Assembly (NCBI GenBank): GCA_052435735.1
Contig: JBQVNB010000004.1
Location: 1-64,000 of the forward strand
From: Aliihoeflea sp052435735
GTDB taxonomy: Bacteria; Pseudomonadota; Alphaproteobacteria; Rhizobiales; Rhizobiaceae
DNA length: 64,000 nt
Reading direction: 5' to 3'
Below are positions 10,529-19,674 of this stretch, in pieces. How positions within the stretch are numbered: the first letter of the stretch is position 1; the number at the start of each line of letters is the position of its first letter. The position numbers and the translations under genes are program-made. A model generated the notes under the pieces. It searched no databases. It worked only from the letters and a program-made list of their open reading frames with translations, and was not told the origin of the DNA.

Positions 10529-11206
10529 ATGGCCGAGAAGAACCCGTTCGACGATTTCGCCAAGCTGAGCAAGGCGTCGATGCCCGATCAGTTCGCCGGC
10601 ATGGCGAATTTGATGGCGCATCCGGTCGCCGGCATGGCGGCGGCGTCCGCGATCGGCTTCGGCATGGCAAGCCACGCCTTCGGCCTGTGGATGGGCGCGA
10701 TGGCGGGCGCGACGGAGGCTTCGCGGCGCATGCTGGCGGAGACGGAAGCGGAAAACGCGACGGCGCCGCAGCCGCGCCTGAAGCTGGTTTCGGTCAACGC
10801 GGCCGACGAAGTTGCGAGCCTGGCGCGGACGGTCGAGGCCGATGTCGAGAAGATCGCGCGCGATGCGTCGGTCGCATCGACGCGGGCCGCCGAAGCGCTG
10901 CTGGGTGACGTGAAGGCGGCGGCCGAGAACGCGATGCGCGCGCCGGTGCGCAAGGCCAAGCCGGCCCGGCCGGACGATCTGAAGGCGATTTCGGGCGTCG
11001 GCCCGAAGCTGGAACAGGTTTTGAACGGGTTCGGCATCTGGACTTACGGTCAGGTGGCGGCGCTCGTAGACGCCGAAATCGCATGGCTGGAAGACCAACT
11101 CGGCTTTGGCGGGCGAATTGACCGGGACGGGTGGGTGCAGCAGGCAAAGAGCCTTGCATCCGGCCCCAAGTCCGGTTCAAAGGGTGCGGGCCGCAAGCGG
11201 TCCTGA
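10529..11206 (+). CDS. complex I-associated helix-hairpin-helix protein
   Basis: This 225-residue protein sits inside the nuo operon between nuoF and nuoG. Residues 1-70 are Ala- and Gly-rich with a hydrophobic stretch (HPVAGMAAASAIGFGMASH), loosely phasin-like. The middle is charged and probably helical. Residues 147-211 form a helix-hairpin-helix module (DLKAISGVGPKLEQVLNGFG, then a GRIDRDGWVQQA segment). Rhizobial genomes carry similar proteins labelled only NADH-ubiquinone dehydrogenase, and the same module is fused to NuoE in some relatives. A role in assembly or stability of the NADH module is inference; no catalytic residues are evident. Confidence 0.8.
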   Translation: MAEKNPFDDFAKLSKASMPDQFAGMANLMAHPVAGMAAASAIGFGMASHAFGLWMGAMAGATEASRRMLAETEAENATAPQPRLKLVSVNAADEVASLARTVEADVEKIARDASVASTRAAEALLGDVKAAAENAMRAPVRKAKPARPDDLKAISGVGPKLEQVLNGFGIWTYGQVAALVDAEIAWLEDQLGFGGRIDRDGWVQQAKSLASGPKSGSKGAGRKRS

Positions 11207-11268
11207 AATTTCCCGGCCCACGAGGCCGGAACTGTTGGGCGGCTGGTGCCGCCGGGGTTAGAGGCAAG

Positions 11269-13350
11269 ATGGCGAAGCTCAAGGTAGACGGCAAAGAGAT
11301 CGAGGTTCCCGATCACTACACGCTGCTTCAGGCGGCGGAGGAAGCGGGCGCGGAAGTGCCGCGCTTCTGTTTCCACGAGCGCCTGTCGATCGCCGGCAAT
11401 TGCCGCATGTGCCTCGTCGAGGTGAAGGGCGGACCGCCGAAGCCCGCCGCCTCCTGCGCCATGGGCGTGCGCGACCTGCGCCCCGGCCCCAACGGCGAAG
11501 CGCCGGAAATCTTCACCAACACGCCGATGGTGCGCAAGGCGCGCGAAGGCGTGATGGAATTCCTGCTTATCAACCATCCGCTCGACTGCCCGATCTGCGA
11601 CCAGGGCGGCGAATGCGATCTGCAGGATCAGGCGATGGCCTTCGGCGTCGACGCCTCGCGCTATCACGAAAACAAGCGCGCGGTCGAAGACAAGTATATC
11701 GGACCGCTGGTCAAGACGATCATGACGCGCTGCATCCACTGCACGCGCTGCGTGAGGTTCACGACGGAAGTGGCTGGAATCTCGGAGCTGGGCCTCATTG
11801 GTCGCGGCGAAGACGCCGAGATCACGACCTATCTCGAAAACGCGATGACGTCCGAATTGCAGGGCAACGTCATCGACCTTTGCCCAGTCGGCGCGCTGAC
11901 CTCCAAGCCCTACGCTTTCCAGGCGCGGCCCTGGGAACTGACCAAGACGGAATCCATCGACGTGATGGACGCCGTCGGCTCGGCGATCCGCGTCGATACG
12001 CGCGGCCGCGAGGTGATGCGCATCATGCCGCGCGTCAACGAGGCGATCAACGAGGAGTGGATCTCCGACAAGACCCGCTTCATCTGGGACGGCCTCAGGA
12101 CGCAGCGCCTCGACCGCCCCTATGTGCGCCGCAACGGCAAGCTGACGGCGGCAAGCTGGGGCGAAGCCTTCGGCGCGATCAAGGACGCGGTGGCGAAGAC
12201 CTCCGGTGACCGGATCGGCGCGATTGCAGGTGATCTGGCGACCGTCGAGGAAATGTATGCCCTGAAGGGCCTGATGACGGCGCTCGGGTCGGCCAATATC
12301 GACTGCCGCCAGGACGGCGCGAAGATCGATCCGGCCAATGGCCGTGCGAGCTACGTCTTCAACCCGACCATCGAAGGCATCGAGGATGCCGATGCACTGC
12401 TGATCATCGGCGCCAACCCGCGCTTCGAGGCGTCGGTGCTCAACGCGCGCATCCGCAAGCGCTGGCGCATGGGCAATTTCCCGATCGGCGTCGTCGGCGA
12501 CATCGGCGACCTGCGCTATGACGCAGAGCGCATCGGCGGAGGTGCGGAGACGCTGCGCGAACTCGTCGCCGGCAAGCTCGACTTCGCCAAGGTGCTTTCG
12601 AATGCCGCGCGGCCGATGATCATCGTTGGCCAAGGCGCTCTTGCCCGCGCTGACGGCGCGGCGGTGCTGGCGCTGGCAGCCGAACTCGCGACGTCCGTGG
12701 GCGCGGCGAGCGCCGAGTGGAACGGCTTCGCCGTCCTGCACAATGCGGCCTCGCGTGTTGGCGGGCTGGATGTCGGCTTCGTGCCGGGGACAAGCGGCAA
12801 GGATGTCGCCGGCATGATGGGCGCGCTCGACGTCGCCTTCCTGCTTGGCGCGGACGAGTTCGACATGGCCGGCCTCGGCTCGGCCTTCACCGTCTATATC
12901 GGCAGCCATGGCGACGCCGGTGCGCACCGCGCTGACGTGATCCTGCCGGGCGCGACCTATACGGAAAAGTCGGGCACTTTCGTCAACACGGAGGGTCGTG
13001 TTCAGATGGCCAACCGCGCCGGCTTCGCGCCGGGCGATGCGCGCGAGGACTGGGCGATCCTGCGGGCGCTTTCGGATGTGCTCGGCCACAAGCTGCCCTA
13101 CGATTCGCTGCCGCAGCTTCGCGCCGCGCTTTATGCGGAGTATCCGCATTTCGCCGCCATCGACGAGATCGCGACGGCCGACGTGGCGCATGTTTCGGCG
13201 CTGAAGAGCGGCACGGGCGATTTCGACGAGGCGGCTTTCGTGTCGCCGATCAAGGACTTCTACCTGACCAACCCGATCGCGCGCGCTTCCGCCGTGATGG
13301 CCGAGTGCTCCGCGCTCGCCCGGGACGGTTTCAGGCAGGCAGCCGAATAG
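11269..13350 (+). CDS. nuoG: NADH-quinone oxidoreductase subunit G
   Basis: NuoG is the large iron-sulfur subunit of the NADH-oxidising arm. From the ATG at 11269, preceded by GAGGCAAG, the protein has 693 residues. The N-terminal ferredoxin domain has the N1b cysteines (CFHERLSIAGNCRMC). These are followed by the His-ligated N5 region with HPLDCPICDQGGECDLQD, then the N4 motif CIHCTRCVRF with CPVGALTSKPY. The remainder is a molybdopterin-oxidoreductase-like fold without a cofactor role. It follows the HhH gene by 62 bp and precedes nuoH by 10 bp. Confidence 0.96.
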   Translation: MAKLKVDGKEIEVPDHYTLLQAAEEAGAEVPRFCFHERLSIAGNCRMCLVEVKGGPPKPAASCAMGVRDLRPGPNGEAPEIFTNTPMVRKAREGVMEFLLINHPLDCPICDQGGECDLQDQAMAFGVDASRYHENKRAVEDKYIGPLVKTIMTRCIHCTRCVRFTTEVAGISELGLIGRGEDAEITTYLENAMTSELQGNVIDLCPVGALTSKPYAFQARPWELTKTESIDVMDAVGSAIRVDTRGREVMRIMPRVNEAINEEWISDKTRFIWDGLRTQRLDRPYVRRNGKLTAASWGEAFGAIKDAVAKTSGDRIGAIAGDLATVEEMYALKGLMTALGSANIDCRQDGAKIDPANGRASYVFNPTIEGIEDADALLIIGANPRFEASVLNARIRKRWRMGNFPIGVVGDIGDLRYDAERIGGGAETLRELVAGKLDFAKVLSNAARPMIIVGQGALARADGAAVLALAAELATSVGAASAEWNGFAVLHNAASRVGGLDVGFVPGTSGKDVAGMMGALDVAFLLGADEFDMAGLGSAFTVYIGSHGDAGAHRADVILPGATYTEKSGTFVNTEGRVQMANRAGFAPGDAREDWAILRALSDVLGHKLPYDSLPQLRAALYAEYPHFAAIDEIATADVAHVSALKSGTGDFDEAAFVSPIKDFYLTNPIARASAVMAECSALARDGFRQAAE

Positions 13351-13360
13351 GGCAGGGGCA

Positions 13361-14410
13361 ATGGACACTTTTTTCTCGACCTATGTCGGCCCCGGCCTGC
13401 TGATCCTGCTTCAGTCTGTCGTGCTGATCGTCGTTCTTCTCATCCTCGTCGCGTATTTGCTTTATGCCGACCGCAAGATCTGGGCGGCGGTGCAGCTTCG
13501 CCGCGGCCCGAACGTCGTTGGTCCGTGGGGCCTTTTGCAGGCCTTCGCCGACCTGTTGAAGTTCGTCTTCAAGGAGCCGGTCATCCCGTCCGGCGCCAAC
13601 AAGGGCGTGTTCCTGCTCGCCCCGCTGGTGACGGCTGTTCTGGCGATTTCGGCCTGGGCGGTGATCCCGGTCGCCAATGGCTGGGCGATCGCTGACGTCA
13701 ATGTCGGCATCCTGTTCGTCTTCGCCATCGCGTCGCTGGAAGTCTACGGCGTGCTGATGGGCGGCTGGGCCTCGAACTCGAAATATCCGTTTCTCGGCGC
13801 GCTGCGCTCGGCCGCACAGATGGTTTCCTACGAGGTCTCGATCGGCTTCGTCATCGTCACGGTCCTGCTGCTCGTCGGCTCGTTGAACCTGACGCACATC
13901 GTATTGGCGCAGCAGACCGGCCTTGGCACCATGCTCGGTCTGCCGGGCTCGTTCCTGGACTGGCACTTCATCGTGCTGTTCCCGATGTTCGTGATCTTCT
14001 TCATCTCGGCGCTGGCCGAGACGAACCGGCCGCCCTTCGATCTGGTGGAAGCCGAATCGGAACTCGTCGCCGGTCACATGATCGAATATTCGTCGACGCC
14101 GTTCCTGCTCTTCTTCCTCGGGGAATATGTCGCGATCGTTCTGATGTGCGCGCTGACCACCATCCTGTTCCTCGGTGGATGGCTGCCGCCCTTCGACTTC
14201 GCGCCGTTCACCTGGGTTCCGGGCGTCATCTGGTTCCTGATCAAGGTCTGCTTCGTCTTCTTCATGTTCGCCATGGTGAAGGCGTTCGTGCCGCGCTACC
14301 GCTACGACCAGTTGATGCGTCTTGGCTGGAAGGTCTTCCTGCCGATCTCGCTCTTCATGGTGGTCGCGACCGCGAGCTTCATCAAATTGTGGGAAGCGAT
14401 GGCGGCATGA
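13361..14410 (+). CDS. nuoH: NADH-quinone oxidoreductase subunit H
   Basis: NuoH anchors the peripheral arm in the membrane and lines the quinone tunnel. The 349-residue protein has eight or nine membrane helices. It carries the conserved YADRKIWAAVQLRRGPNVVGP segment in its first cytoplasmic loop and the acidic ALAETNRPPFDLVEAESELV loop. The stop overlaps the ATG of the next small gene as ATGA. Confidence 0.97.
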   Translation: MDTFFSTYVGPGLLILLQSVVLIVVLLILVAYLLYADRKIWAAVQLRRGPNVVGPWGLLQAFADLLKFVFKEPVIPSGANKGVFLLAPLVTAVLAISAWAVIPVANGWAIADVNVGILFVFAIASLEVYGVLMGGWASNSKYPFLGALRSAAQMVSYEVSIGFVIVTVLLLVGSLNLTHIVLAQQTGLGTMLGLPGSFLDWHFIVLFPMFVIFFISALAETNRPPFDLVEAESELVAGHMIEYSSTPFLLFFLGEYVAIVLMCALTTILFLGGWLPPFDFAPFTWVPGVIWFLIKVCFVFFMFAMVKAFVPRYRYDQLMRLGWKVFLPISLFMVVATASFIKLWEAMAA

Positions 14411-14598
14411 GCATCGCGCTGATCGGAGGCCTCGTGGGATTGGGAATCGCGCTCGTCGACTTCGCCTTCCTGCGGCTTCTGGCCACGCGCGTCGATCTCG
14501 CCGAGACGAAGACCGCACTCAATGTTGCCGGGTTCACCCAGTTGGTGCTGCTCCCGGTCATCGGCTACTTCGTAGCCCCGTACGTGTTCGGAGACTGA
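14407..14598 (+). CDS. small membrane protein between nuoH and nuoI
   Basis: This 63-residue frame starts at an ATG overlapping the nuoH stop (ATGA), which implies translational coupling, and ends 2 bp before the nuoI start. It has two hydrophobic segments: SIALIGGLVGLGIALVDFAF at about 2-21 and TQLVLLPVIGYFVAPYVF at about 44-61. The loop between them is charged (RVDLAETKTALN). It matches no core Nuo subunit I know. Tight packing inside the operon makes it likely to be a real gene and possibly an accessory membrane subunit or assembly factor; that role is inference. Confidence 0.75.
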   Translation: MSIALIGGLVGLGIALVDFAFLRLLATRVDLAETKTALNVAGFTQLVLLPVIGYFVAPYVFGD

Positions 14599-14600
14599 AG

Positions 14601-15092
14601 ATGTCAGCTCTTGCCCAGGCCGCGAAATCGCTGCTCCTTTTGGAGTTCGTGAAGGCCTTTTTCCTGTCGATGCGGCAGTTCTTCGCGCCCAAGGGCACGC
14701 TGAATTACCCGTTCGAGAAGGGGCCAACCAGTGCGCGCTTTCGCGGCGAACATGCGCTGCGCCGCTATCCCAACGGCGAAGAGCGCTGCATCGCGTGCAA
14801 GCTGTGCGAGGCGATCTGCCCCGCGCAGGCCATCACCATCGAGGCCGGCCCGCGCCGCAATGACGGCACGCGCCGCACCGTGCGCTACGACATCGACATG
14901 GTGAAGTGCATCTATTGCGGCTTTTGCCAGGAAGCCTGCCCGGTCGACGCCATCGTCGAGGGACCGAATTTCGAGTTCGCCACGGAGACCCGTGAGGAGC
15001 TCTATTACGACAAGGACAAGCTGCTCGCGAATGGCGACCGGTGGGAGCGCGAACTGGCGCGCAACATCGCGATCGACTCGCCCTATCGCTGA
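14601..15092 (+). CDS. nuoI: NADH-quinone oxidoreductase subunit I
   Basis: NuoI is an 8Fe ferredoxin-like subunit carrying clusters N6a and N6b, which connect the NADH arm to N2. The 163-residue protein has the two motifs CIACKLCEAICPAQA and CIYCGFCQEACPVDA, separated by the usual basic stretch. An N-terminal amphipathic helix (FVKAFFLSMRQFF) attaches it to the membrane arm. I start at 14601, 2 bp after the preceding stop; an upstream extension lies in another gene. Confidence 0.97.
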   Translation: MSALAQAAKSLLLLEFVKAFFLSMRQFFAPKGTLNYPFEKGPTSARFRGEHALRRYPNGEERCIACKLCEAICPAQAITIEAGPRRNDGTRRTVRYDIDMVKCIYCGFCQEACPVDAIVEGPNFEFATETREELYYDKDKLLANGDRWERELARNIAIDSPYR

Positions 15093-15105
15093 GGCTTGGA
15101 GAGTG

Positions 15106-15126
15106 GACGGAAGCACACCTTCCGTC
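15106..15126 (+). other. stem-loop between nuoI and nuoJ
   Basis: GACGGAAG (15106-15113) pairs perfectly with CTTCCGTC (15119-15126) around a five-base loop, in the largest gap inside the operon (116 bp). No T-run follows, so a complete stop of transcription is unlikely. It may be an RNA-processing or stability element that sets the relative levels of the two halves of the operon. Confidence 0.5.
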
Positions 15127-15208
15127 TAAGAGACACGCGGCTTCGGGCGCAGGCCGAATGCCAATGGCGGGGATGAGTCCCGGCCTTCGATGAAATCCGG
15201 GGGAACCC

Positions 15209-15829
15209 ATGCTGACAGGACTAGAAGCGATCTTCTTCTACGTGTTCGCCTTCATAGCGGTGGGCGCGGCATTCATGGTGATTGCGTCCCGCAATCCCGT
15301 GCATTCCGTCCTTTATCTGATCCTGACCTTCTTCAACGCGGCCGGGCTGTTCCTTTTGACGGGCGCCGAGTTCCTCGCGATGATCCTGCTCATCGTTTAT
15401 GTCGGCGCCGTGGCGGTCCTGTTCCTGTTCGTCGTCATGATGCTCGACGTCGACTTCGCCAGCCTGAAGCGCGGTGCGTTGCATTATGCGCCGGTGGGCG
15501 GGCTCGTCGGCATCATTCTCGCGGCGGAGCTGATCATCGTCGCCGGCGGCTACGCGTTCGCGCCTGAAATCGGTGCGCAGATCGCGCAGCCCATTCCCGA
15601 CGCCGCAACGCGCCACAATACGGCTGCGCTCGGCGACATTCTCTATACGGACTACATCTACTTCTTCCAGATCGCCGGGCTGATCCTGCTCGTCGCCATG
15701 ATCGGCGCGATCGTCCTGACGCTGCACCACAAGCCCGGCGTCAAGCGGCAGGACATCGCCACGCAGGTTCGACGCACGCCAGAAACCGCGATCGAGGTCA
15801 AGAAGGTCGAAACGGGCAGGGGTCTTTGA
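15209..15829 (+). CDS. nuoJ: NADH-quinone oxidoreductase subunit J
   Basis: NuoJ is a membrane-arm subunit with five helices. One contains the pi-bulge glycine region next to EFLAMILLIVYVGAVAVLFL, seen here near residues 60-85. The protein has 206 residues with a C-terminal polar extension, as is common in alphaproteobacteria. Its stop overlaps the nuoK start. Confidence 0.96.
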   Translation: MLTGLEAIFFYVFAFIAVGAAFMVIASRNPVHSVLYLILTFFNAAGLFLLTGAEFLAMILLIVYVGAVAVLFLFVVMMLDVDFASLKRGALHYAPVGGLVGIILAAELIIVAGGYAFAPEIGAQIAQPIPDAATRHNTAALGDILYTDYIYFFQIAGLILLVAMIGAIVLTLHHKPGVKRQDIATQVRRTPETAIEVKKVETGRGL

Positions 15830-16137
15830 TGGAAATCGGCATCGCGCATTATCTGACCGTCTCGGCGCTGCTCTTCACGCTCGGCGTCTTCGGCATCTTC
15901 CTGAACCGCAAGAACGTCATCGTCATCCTGATGTCGGTCGAGCTGATCCTGCTCGCCGTCAACATCAATTTCGTCGCGTTCTCCGCCGCGCTGGGCGACA
16001 TGGTCGGCCAGGTCTTCGCGCTGTTCATCCTGACCGTCGCCGCGGCGGAAGCCGCCATCGGTCTTGCAATTCTCGTCGTCTTCTTCCGCAACCGCGGCTC
16101 GATCGCGGTCGAAGACGTCAATCTGATGAAGGGCTGA
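15829..16137 (+). CDS. nuoK: NADH-quinone oxidoreductase subunit K
   Basis: NuoK is a small three-helix subunit related to MrpC antiporter proteins and part of the proton path. The 102-residue protein has both conserved membrane glutamates, in VELILLAVNINFVAF and in TVAAAEAAIGLA. The ATG at 15829 overlaps the nuoJ stop as TGATG. A TTG three bases earlier is less likely. Confidence 0.97.
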   Translation: MEIGIAHYLTVSALLFTLGVFGIFLNRKNVIVILMSVELILLAVNINFVAFSAALGDMVGQVFALFILTVAAAEAAIGLAILVVFFRNRGSIAVEDVNLMKG

Positions 16138-16144
16138 GGGGCTC

Positions 16145-18130
16145 ATGTATCACGCCATCGTCTTTCTTCCGCTTCTCGGCTTCCTGATCGCCGGCCTCGG
16201 CGGTCGCGCGATCGGGGCCAAGGCGTCGGAATATGTGACGTCCGGTTTCCTGGTGATCGCGGCGGTCCTGTCCTGGGTCGCGTTCTTCCAGGTCGCGCTC
16301 GGCGACACGGAAGGCTTCACCGTACCGGTTCTCCGCTTCATACAGTCGGGTGCGCTCGATGCGTCCTGGGCGCTGAGGATCGACACGCTGACGGCGGTGA
16401 TGCTGGTCGTCGTGAACACCGTGTCGGCGCTCGTCCACATCTATTCGATCGGCTACATGCACCACGACCCGCATCGGCCGCGCTTCTTCGCATACCTGTC
16501 GCTCTTCACCTTCGCCATGCTGATGCTGGTGACGTCTGACAATCTCATCCAGATGTTCTTCGGCTGGGAGGGCGTTGGCCTCGCGTCCTATCTGCTGATC
16601 GGTTTCTGGTACAAGAAGCCGTCGGCGAATGCGGCTGCGATCAAGGCGTTCGTGGTCAATCGCGTCGGAGATTTCGGCTTCCTGCTCGGCATTTTCGGAC
16701 TGTTCGTGCTGTTCGGCTCGGTCAATTTCGACACCATCTTCGCAACTGCCGCCACGATGGCGCCGGTCGAGGGTGCGGAAGCTGGGCCGGTCGTGCTGAA
16801 CTTCCTCGGCTACGGTCTCGAACAGACGACTGCCGTCACCGTCATCTGCCTGCTGCTCTTCATGGGAGCGATGGGCAAGTCGGCGCAGGTGCCGCTGCAC
16901 ACCTGGCTGCCGGACGCGATGGAGGGCCCGACACCCGTCTCCGCGCTGATCCATGCGGCGACCATGGTCACCGCCGGCGTCTTCATGCTGTCGCGCCTGT
17001 CGCCGGTGTTCGAGCTCAGCCACACCGCACTGCTCGTCGTCACCTTCATCGGCGCGATCACGGCCTTCTTCGCCGCGACCGTGGGCCTCGTCCAGAACGA
17101 CATCAAGCGCGTGATCGCGTATTCGACCTGCTCGCAGCTCGGCTACATGTTCGTGGCGATCGGCACCGGCTTTTATGCTGCTGCGATCTTCCATCTCTTC
17201 ACGCACGCCTTCTTCAAGGCGCTCCTGTTCCTCGGCTCCGGCTCGGTGATCCACGCCGTCTCGGACGAGCAGGACATGCGCCGCATGGGCGGTCTGCGCC
17301 GGCTCATCCCCCGCACCTACTGGATGATGATAATCGGCACGATCGCGCTGACGGGCGTGGGCATTCCCGCGACGATGATCGGCACCGCCGGCTTCTTCTC
17401 CAAGGACGCGATCGTCGAGGGCGCGTTTGCCGCGCACAACGCGTTCGCGGGTCCCGCCTTCGTGCTGCTCGTCATCGCCGCCGTCTTCACCAGCTTCTAT
17501 TCGTGGCGCCTGATCTTCATGACCTTCCACGGCAAGCCGCGGGCGACCGCGGATGTCATGCACCATGTGCATGAATCGCCGCCGGTGATGCTGGTGCCGC
17601 TCTACATCCTCGCCGTCGGCGCGCTGTTCGCGGGCGTGCTCTTCTATGGCTTCTTCGTCGGCGACAGCTACGATGCCTTCTGGAAGGGCGCGATCTTCAT
17701 GGCCGAGGAGAACCACATTCTCCACGAGTTCCACGAAGTCCCGTTCTGGGTGAAGGCGTCGCCGTTCCTCGCCATGGTCATCGGCTTCCTGACGGCTTAC
17801 GAGTTCTACATCCGCTCGCCCGAAAAGCCGCGCGAACTGGCAGCGCGCCATCATGGTCTCTACCAGTTCCTCTTGAACAAGTGGTATTTCGACGAGCTCT
17901 ACGACTTCCTGTTCGTACGTCCCGCCATGCGTCTCGGCCGCTTCCTGTGGAAGACCGGTGACGGCAAGGTGATCGACGGGCTCGGCCCTGACGGCATCTC
18001 CGCGCGCGTCGTCGATGTGACCAACCGCGTCGTCAAGCTGCAGACCGGCTACCTCTACCACTACGCCTTCGCCATGATGATTGGCATCGCCGCGCTCGTC
18101 ACGTGGATGATGCTCGGGAGCTCCTTCTGA
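16145..18130 (+). CDS. nuoL: NADH-quinone oxidoreductase subunit L
   Basis: NuoL is the distal antiporter-like proton pump subunit and has the long lateral helix that runs along the membrane arm. The 661-residue chain is of standard length. Conserved segments include FFGWEGVGLASYLLIGFW with its key glutamate, the GKSAQVPLHTWLPDAMEGPT motif in the broken helix, and HAFFKALLFLGSGSVIH. It follows nuoK by 7 bp and overlaps nuoM by one base. Confidence 0.97.
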   Translation: MYHAIVFLPLLGFLIAGLGGRAIGAKASEYVTSGFLVIAAVLSWVAFFQVALGDTEGFTVPVLRFIQSGALDASWALRIDTLTAVMLVVVNTVSALVHIYSIGYMHHDPHRPRFFAYLSLFTFAMLMLVTSDNLIQMFFGWEGVGLASYLLIGFWYKKPSANAAAIKAFVVNRVGDFGFLLGIFGLFVLFGSVNFDTIFATAATMAPVEGAEAGPVVLNFLGYGLEQTTAVTVICLLLFMGAMGKSAQVPLHTWLPDAMEGPTPVSALIHAATMVTAGVFMLSRLSPVFELSHTALLVVTFIGAITAFFAATVGLVQNDIKRVIAYSTCSQLGYMFVAIGTGFYAAAIFHLFTHAFFKALLFLGSGSVIHAVSDEQDMRRMGGLRRLIPRTYWMMIIGTIALTGVGIPATMIGTAGFFSKDAIVEGAFAAHNAFAGPAFVLLVIAAVFTSFYSWRLIFMTFHGKPRATADVMHHVHESPPVMLVPLYILAVGALFAGVLFYGFFVGDSYDAFWKGAIFMAEENHILHEFHEVPFWVKASPFLAMVIGFLTAYEFYIRSPEKPRELAARHHGLYQFLLNKWYFDELYDFLFVRPAMRLGRFLWKTGDGKVIDGLGPDGISARVVDVTNRVVKLQTGYLYHYAFAMMIGIAALVTWMMLGSSF

Positions 18131-19659
18131 TGACCGACTGGCCCATTCTTTCCACGGTCACTTTCCTGCCGCTGGTTGGCGCGTTCCTGATCCTCCTGAT
18201 CCGGGACGAGGGGAATTCCGCGCGGCGCAACATCCGCAACGTCGCGCTCCTGACGACCGTCTTCACCTTCCTGCTCTCGATCTTCATCTGGCTCGGTTTC
18301 GACAATGCCGATCCCGGCTTCCAGATGGTCGAGAAGGTGGACTGGCTGGATTCGGGCATCTCCTATCATCTGGGCGTCGATGGCATTTCGATGCTGTTCG
18401 TCATCCTGACGACCTTCCTGATGCCGATCTGCATCCTTGCCTCGTGGAATGCGATCGAGAAGCGCATCAAGGAATACATGATCGCGTTCCTGATCCTGGA
18501 AACGCTGATGATCGGCGTCTTCTGCGCGCTCGACCTCGTGCTCTTCTACGTCTTCTTCGAAGCCGTGCTGATCCCGATGTTCATCATCATCGGCGTGTGG
18601 GGCGGCAAGCAGCGCGTCTATGCCTCGTTCAAGTTCTTCCTCTACACGCTCCTCGGCTCGGTCCTGATGATGCTCGCCATCATGGCGATGTTCTGGGAAG
18701 CCGGCACGACCGACATCCCGACGCTGATGACGCACGACTTCCCCGTCGGCATGCAGCAATGGCTGTGGCTCGCCTTCTTCGCCTCCTTTGCGGTGAAGAT
18801 GCCGATGTGGCCCGTCCATACCTGGCTTCCGGACGCGCATGTCGAGGCGCCTACGGCCGGTTCGGTGATCCTGGCAGCCGTCCTCCTGAAGATGGGCGGC
18901 TACGGCTTCCTGCGCTTCTCGCTGCCGATGTTCACGGATGCGTCGATCTACTTCCAGCCGCTGATCTTCTGGCTGTCGGCGATCGCGATCGTCTACACCT
19001 CGCTCGTCGCTCTGATGCAGGAGGACATCAAGAAGCTGATCGCCTATTCGTCGGTCGCCCATATGGGTTACGTGACCATGGGCATCTTCGCGATGAACCC
19101 GGAAGGCATCCAGGGCGGCATCTTCCAGATGCTCAGCCACGGCCTCGTCTCGGGCGCGCTGTTCCTGTGCGTCGGCGTCGTCTACGACCGGATGCACACC
19201 CGCGAGATTTCCGCCTATGGCGGCCTCGTCAACAACATGCCGAAATATGCGGTGGTGTTCCTGATCCTGACGATGGCGAATGTCGGCCTGCCGGGAACGT
19301 CCGGTTTCGTCGGTGAGTTCCTGACGCTGCTCGGCGTGTTCCAGGTCAATACGCTCGTTGCACTCGTGGCGACGCTCGGCGTGATCCTGTCGGCCGCCTA
19401 TGCGCTGTGGCTCTATCGCCGCGTCATCTACGGTGCGCTGACCAAGGAGAGCCTCAAGGGGCTGCTCGACCTGTCGGGGCGCGAGAAGGCGATCATCTAT
19501 CCGCTCGTCGCGCTCGTCATCCTCTTCGGCGTCTATCCGGCCCCGATCTTCGACGTGACCGCCGCCTCGGTGGAGGCGCTCGTCAACAATGTGAACCTGT
19601 CGATCGAAGCGGCGGAAGCTGCCGCGGCCGACGGCCTTCAGACCGCAGCGCAGCAGTAA
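18130..19659 (+). CDS. nuoM: NADH-quinone oxidoreductase subunit M
   Basis: NuoM is the middle antiporter-like pump subunit. From the ATG at 18130, which shares its A with the nuoL stop, the protein has 509 residues and about 14 helices. The essential glutamate lies in FFEAVLIPMFIIIGVWGG and the lysine helix in VKMPMWPVHTWLPDAHVEAP. The YSSVAHMGYVTMGIF segment is also typical. A longer frame back to 18103 lies inside nuoL. Confidence 0.97.
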   Translation: MTDWPILSTVTFLPLVGAFLILLIRDEGNSARRNIRNVALLTTVFTFLLSIFIWLGFDNADPGFQMVEKVDWLDSGISYHLGVDGISMLFVILTTFLMPICILASWNAIEKRIKEYMIAFLILETLMIGVFCALDLVLFYVFFEAVLIPMFIIIGVWGGKQRVYASFKFFLYTLLGSVLMMLAIMAMFWEAGTTDIPTLMTHDFPVGMQQWLWLAFFASFAVKMPMWPVHTWLPDAHVEAPTAGSVILAAVLLKMGGYGFLRFSLPMFTDASIYFQPLIFWLSAIAIVYTSLVALMQEDIKKLIAYSSVAHMGYVTMGIFAMNPEGIQGGIFQMLSHGLVSGALFLCVGVVYDRMHTREISAYGGLVNNMPKYAVVFLILTMANVGLPGTSGFVGEFLTLLGVFQVNTLVALVATLGVILSAAYALWLYRRVIYGALTKESLKGLLDLSGREKAIIYPLVALVILFGVYPAPIFDVTAASVEALVNNVNLSIEAAEAAAADGLQTAAQQ

Positions 19660-19674
19660 GGCGCGGAAAAGACC

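Noticed and set aside
11050..13368. A 772-residue open frame on the minus strand
   Set aside because: It is antisense to nuoG, whose iron-sulfur motifs are unmistakable. The composition is typical of a shadow frame.
16118..18061. A 647-residue open frame on the minus strand
   Set aside because: It is antisense to nuoL and very rich in Glu, Asp, His and Arg, the mirror of hydrophobic codons.
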